24,791 bases of DNA, from contig DBXI01000067.1 in assembly GCA_002309255.1 (NCBI GenBank), forward strand, positions 1 to 24,791. The letters run 5' to 3'. Every line of letters starts with the position of its first letter. The stretch's first letter is position 1. Source of the stretch: Bacteroidales bacterium UBA1216 (GTDB lineage Bacteria > Bacteroidota > Bacteroidia > Bacteroidales > Paludibacteraceae). Positions 22,722 through 24,791 of this stretch are shown here, piece after piece. The notes under the pieces are model-generated. The model did not search any database. It was not told the origin of the DNA and saw only the letters and a list, made by a program, of their open reading frames with translations. The position numbers and the translations under genes were made by a program.

Positions 22722-23774
22722 CTATAACTGCGCGAGGACGCTTTGCTCGTGGATGATGTCCATCATTTGTTTAGCAGCGGCGGGATCTATGCCATGCTCC
22801 TGCGCCCAACGGATGCGTCGGCGTAGCAGTTCGTCGTAGCGTGCCTGCTGCAGCACGGGAAGGCCGTTGCGGCGTTTGTAGTCGCCTATCTGCCGCGCTA
22901 TATCCATCCGGCGGCTCAGTAGTGCCCATAGTTCATCGTCGGTCTCATCGATCTGCTGGCGTAGTGCTGCGAGTTCGGCACCGGATGGTGTGTTAGCCGC
23001 TGCGCCGACCTGCGCAATATGTTGTAGCAACTCGCGTAGCGCCTGGGGTGTCAGTTGCTGCTCGGCATCACTCAGCGCTTCGACTGGATTATTATGCACC
23101 TCAATCATCAACCCATTCATCCCCATTCGCATGGCTTGCTCAGCGACCTCACTTACTCGGCCGGCACTACCGGCTATATGGCTGGCATCGGTCAGTAGCG
23201 GGACAGTCGGATAGCGGCGCTTGAACTCGATGGGCACCGACCACATGGGTGTGTTCCGATATGCGCTGGCTGTATGTTCGCCCAGGGCAAAGCCACGGTG
23301 TATGGCGCGCACATGGGTGTATCCGGCTCGCTGCAGTCGCTCTATTGCTCCGCACCAGAGCTCCACATCGGGCGAGGTGGGGTTCTTAACGTACCACGTA
23401 ACGCTCTGTTTGTCCTCAATAGGGGCAGTAGCCAGTGCCTCAACCATGAACGGGTTGGATGTAGTGCGTGCACCAATCCAGAACTGCCTGATGCCCGCCT
23501 CATATGCCGCCAGCAGATGCTCGGGTTGGGCGACCTCGGTGGCAGCCGGGCAACCGACAGTGGCCGCAGCCTTTATGAGCCATGGCAAGCCTTCTGTTCC
23601 TACCCCCTGGAAAGAAGACGGCTGACTGCGGGGTTTCCAGAGTCCGGCTCGGAACACCTGTTCGTACTGCGTGCCTGCTGCATGCAGCACATCCTTGAGA
23701 AGGACGGCTACTGCATCCATCTGCGCGGCGCTCTCGGCAGCACATGGGCCAAGTATGAGTATCTTGTTATTCAT
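22722..23774 (-). CDS. Bifunctional DAHP synthase (type I-beta) / chorismate mutase (AroQ)
   Basis: 350 residues. The N-terminal domain (about 1-260) is a 3-deoxy-7-phosphoheptulonate synthase, joining phosphoenolpyruvate and erythrose 4-phosphate in the first step of the shikimate pathway; GPCAAES, the substrate-binding KPRSQPSSFQG, RAIHRGF and the metal-binding DASHIAGSAGRV are present. The C-terminal 85 residues are an AroQ-type chorismate mutase (LAALRQQIDETDDELWALLS, then RRMDIARQIGDYK), which makes prephenate for Phe and Tyr. In this fusion type the mutase domain often serves as the feedback-sensing part. The ATG overlaps the stop of the upstream MerR fusion gene by 8 bp (coupled translation) and pheT follows, grouping Phe synthesis with tRNA-Phe charging. 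Confidence 0.96.
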   Translation of the reverse strand: MNNKILILGPCAAESAAQMDAVAVLLKDVLHAAGTQYEQVFRAGLWKPRSQPSSFQGVGTEGLPWLIKAAATVGCPAATEVAQPEHLLAAYEAGIRQFWIGARTTSNPFMVEALATAPIEDKQSVTWYVKNPTSPDVELWCGAIERLQRAGYTHVRAIHRGFALGEHTASAYRNTPMWSVPIEFKRRYPTVPLLTDASHIAGSAGRVSEVAEQAMRMGMNGLMIEVHNNPVEALSDAEQQLTPQALRELLQHIAQVGAAANTPSGAELAALRQQIDETDDELWALLSRRMDIARQIGDYKRRNGLPVLQQARYDELLRRRIRWAQEHGIDPAAAKQMMDIIHEQSVLAQL

Positions 23775-24576
23775 CCTTTATCGCTTCGTTTTCGCGCAGG
23801 GGTATCTGCACATGGATGGTGTCGATTGGTGGCAGCCGGTAGTCATCCAGCAGGTAACCATGCTGGATGCTTGCCACAACGCGCTCGTAGGTGAAGAGTG
23901 CGAAGTGCTCCTTACGTGCATCTTGTATGGCTTTGCGCTGCGCGGACACATCCAGATAGAGTTCATGCTCCGCCTCCAGATTCTGCAACACGCGCGGGTA
24001 CAACTTATTAAAGCGCTGTGGGTGCATGGTGTACCAGACGAGCGACGAGTCGAAGCGTTCGCGCGTCAGGCCGTGGGAAGCGAGTACTGCGTCATAGTAC
24101 GCAGCCTCATCTTCCTTACTGTTACGCTGTATGCCTTTGACCTGCACAACGCCATCCATCCTATGCAGATCGGTGAGCACTGCTACCATCTTACGCGACG
24201 ACAGCACATCCTTTCCCTTGCACGCCATGCACAGCGGCAGACATACGAGCAGGATACAGAGCAATCGCTCCAGATCCTCCAACTTGCGGCGTATACGTGT
24301 CAGTCGCTCCACCGCCTCGCTGCGAATGTCTGCGCGGCGATTGCCCGACTGTAACTCATTGCGGATGGCCTCGATGCGCGTGATCTTCATCTCATCGCGA
24401 ATAAAGCGAATACGCTTAATGAGCGCTATATCGTCGGCCGTGTAGTAGCGGTTACCGTGACCATCCTTGCGCGGGTTGAGCTCATCGAACTGCTTCTCCC
24501 AATAGCGCAACGTAGGCGCCTCGACACCGGTGGCATCGATCGTCTCACGCATGGAAAAGTAGATACGTTCGCTCAT
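23767..24576 (-). CDS. MerR-type HTH fused to a DUF4296 lipoprotein
   Basis: 269 residues in one frame. Residues 1-80 are a MerR-family winged helix (YFSMRETIDATGVEAPTLRY, WEKQF, GNRYYTADDIALIKRIRFIR), as in the small MerR regulators common in Bacteroidota. A basic helix (about 84-104) runs directly into a hydrophobic stretch LLCILLVCLPLCMAC (105-119) that looks like a lipoprotein signal with lipobox Cys119. A DUF4296-type domain follows (about 120-215, VAVLTDLHRMDGVV, SLVWYTMHPQRFNKLYPRV). In relatives I know these are two separate adjacent genes. Either the fusion is a membrane-anchored regulator, or the lipoprotein is translated from an internal start (TTG at 24282 or 24264). It overlaps the next gene by 8 bp. 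Confidence 0.85.
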   Translation of the reverse strand: MSERIYFSMRETIDATGVEAPTLRYWEKQFDELNPRKDGHGNRYYTADDIALIKRIRFIRDEMKITRIEAIRNELQSGNRRADIRSEAVERLTRIRRKLEDLERLLCILLVCLPLCMACKGKDVLSSRKMVAVLTDLHRMDGVVQVKGIQRNSKEDEAAYYDAVLASHGLTRERFDSSLVWYTMHPQRFNKLYPRVLQNLEAEHELYLDVSAQRKAIQDARKEHFALFTYERVVASIQHGYLLDDYRLPPIDTIHVQIPLRENEAIKDE

Positions 24577-24582
24577 TGGTAG

Positions 24583-24610
24583 TATTCAGTTTTCAGTATT
24601 CAGTTATCAG
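24583..24610. repeat. Degenerate tandem array, 7-bp period (TATTCAG)
   Basis: Four units in 7-bp register, 6 bp upstream of the MerR-fusion start; its last unit runs into the 20-bp palindrome at 24606-24625. Confidence 0.9.
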
Positions 24611-24625
24611 CCAAGCATGGCTGAT
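24606..24625. repeat. 20-bp palindrome, dispersed copy 2
   Basis: ATCAGCCAAGCATGGCTGAT differs at one position from the perfect palindrome at 16828-16847. Confidence 0.9.
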
Positions 24626-24639
24626 GCTGTTGTTGGGTA

Positions 24640-24791
24640 TCAGGGGCTGACGCGGAGGTTCTTACCGGCGTAGATGTTCGTGCCGGTCAAACCGTTCCAC
24701 TTCTGGAGTTGGCTGACAGTAACGTGGAACTTCTTAGCTATTGCTCCGAGTGTGTCCCCCTGACGTATCTTGTAGTACATCTTGCCGTTGA
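24640..24791 (-). CDS. LysM-domain protein (C-terminus only)
   Basis: The last 49 residues before a TGA at 24640-24642; the gene continues beyond the right edge. The visible part is a complete LysM peptidoglycan-binding module: YYKIRQGDTLGAIAKKF, VTVSQLQKWNGL and IYAGKNLRV. It is probably the tail of a lytic murein transglycosylase or a LysM peptidase acting on the cell wall, but the catalytic part is not in the window. It lies 63 bp upstream of the MerR-fusion gene on the same strand, with an array and palindrome in between. Confidence 0.88.
   Translation of the reverse strand, partial: NGKMYYKIRQGDTLGAIAKKFHVTVSQLQKWNGLTGTNIYAGKNLRVSP

Noticed and set aside
21340..22839. 499-codon open frame on plus, antisense to pheT
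   Set aside because: It is the antisense shadow of a well-identified gene with no recognisable domain; similar long shadows lie over htpG (9422-10468) and gldL (30-779).
4358..24610. CRISPR arrays
   Set aside because: The repeats are 7-10 bp, contiguous, without spacers, and no cas genes are present.

Overview
The window looks like the chromosome of a Bacteroidales bacterium (phylum Bacteroidota). It carries type IX secretion (T9SS) core genes in the order porP-gldK-gldL, a Bacteroidota-specific DUF2795 gene, a very large secreted protein with a T9SS-like C-terminus, a DUF4296 lipoprotein module, and promoters of the Bacteroidota type (TAnnTTTG at -7, TTG/TTTG near -33, about 20 bp apart). 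No phage, integrase or transposase gene is visible. Most genes lie on the minus strand. Only the TPR/PD40 gene (6906-8399) and hpf (10634-10912) are on plus.

Layout. 1-3572 (minus): a T9SS operon read as DUF2795 gene, porP/sprF, gldK/porK, gldL/porL. gldL runs off the left edge, where porM and porN would be expected. 3713-3744 holds its promoter. 3773-6616 (minus): a His/Tyr- and Ser/Thr-rich lipoprotein, a SAM methyltransferase and a PduO-type cobalamin adenosyltransferase, preceded by tRNA-Ala(CGC). The tRNA and the plus-strand TPR/PD40 gene have divergent promoters between them. 8396-10453: htpG, convergent with the TPR gene (the stop codons overlap) and divergent from hpf. 11130-16217: a 1695-residue secreted multi-domain protein with InlB/Flg_new-type repeats, bacterial Ig-like and MBG-like domains and a short T9SS-type tail. 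16218-17044: a long gene-free region with a promoter, structured 5' leader, GC-rich multi-hairpin element, palindromes and inverted repeats. 17045-24791 (minus): LysM protein (partial), a MerR-DUF4296 fusion, DAHP synthase/chorismate mutase, pheT, an outer-membrane protein, a lipase-like lipoprotein and a second lipoprotein.

The most unusual property is a class of short degenerate tandem arrays. The period is 7, 8, 9 or 10 bp and each array has about 3-7 units with its own core sequence. At least a dozen lie in these 24.8 kb, nearly always at a gene boundary and often within about 20 bp of a start codon. Two lie inside pheT as apparent in-frame insertions. Two encode most of the lipoprotein signal peptides of adjacent genes. 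Two arrays with nearly the same sequence sit in front of the unrelated genes htpG and the cobalamin adenosyltransferase. These, the candidate structured RNA at about 16550-16684, and the MerR-lipoprotein fusion are the best candidates for undescribed biology. All assignments are from reading the sequence and from family knowledge; no database search was run.
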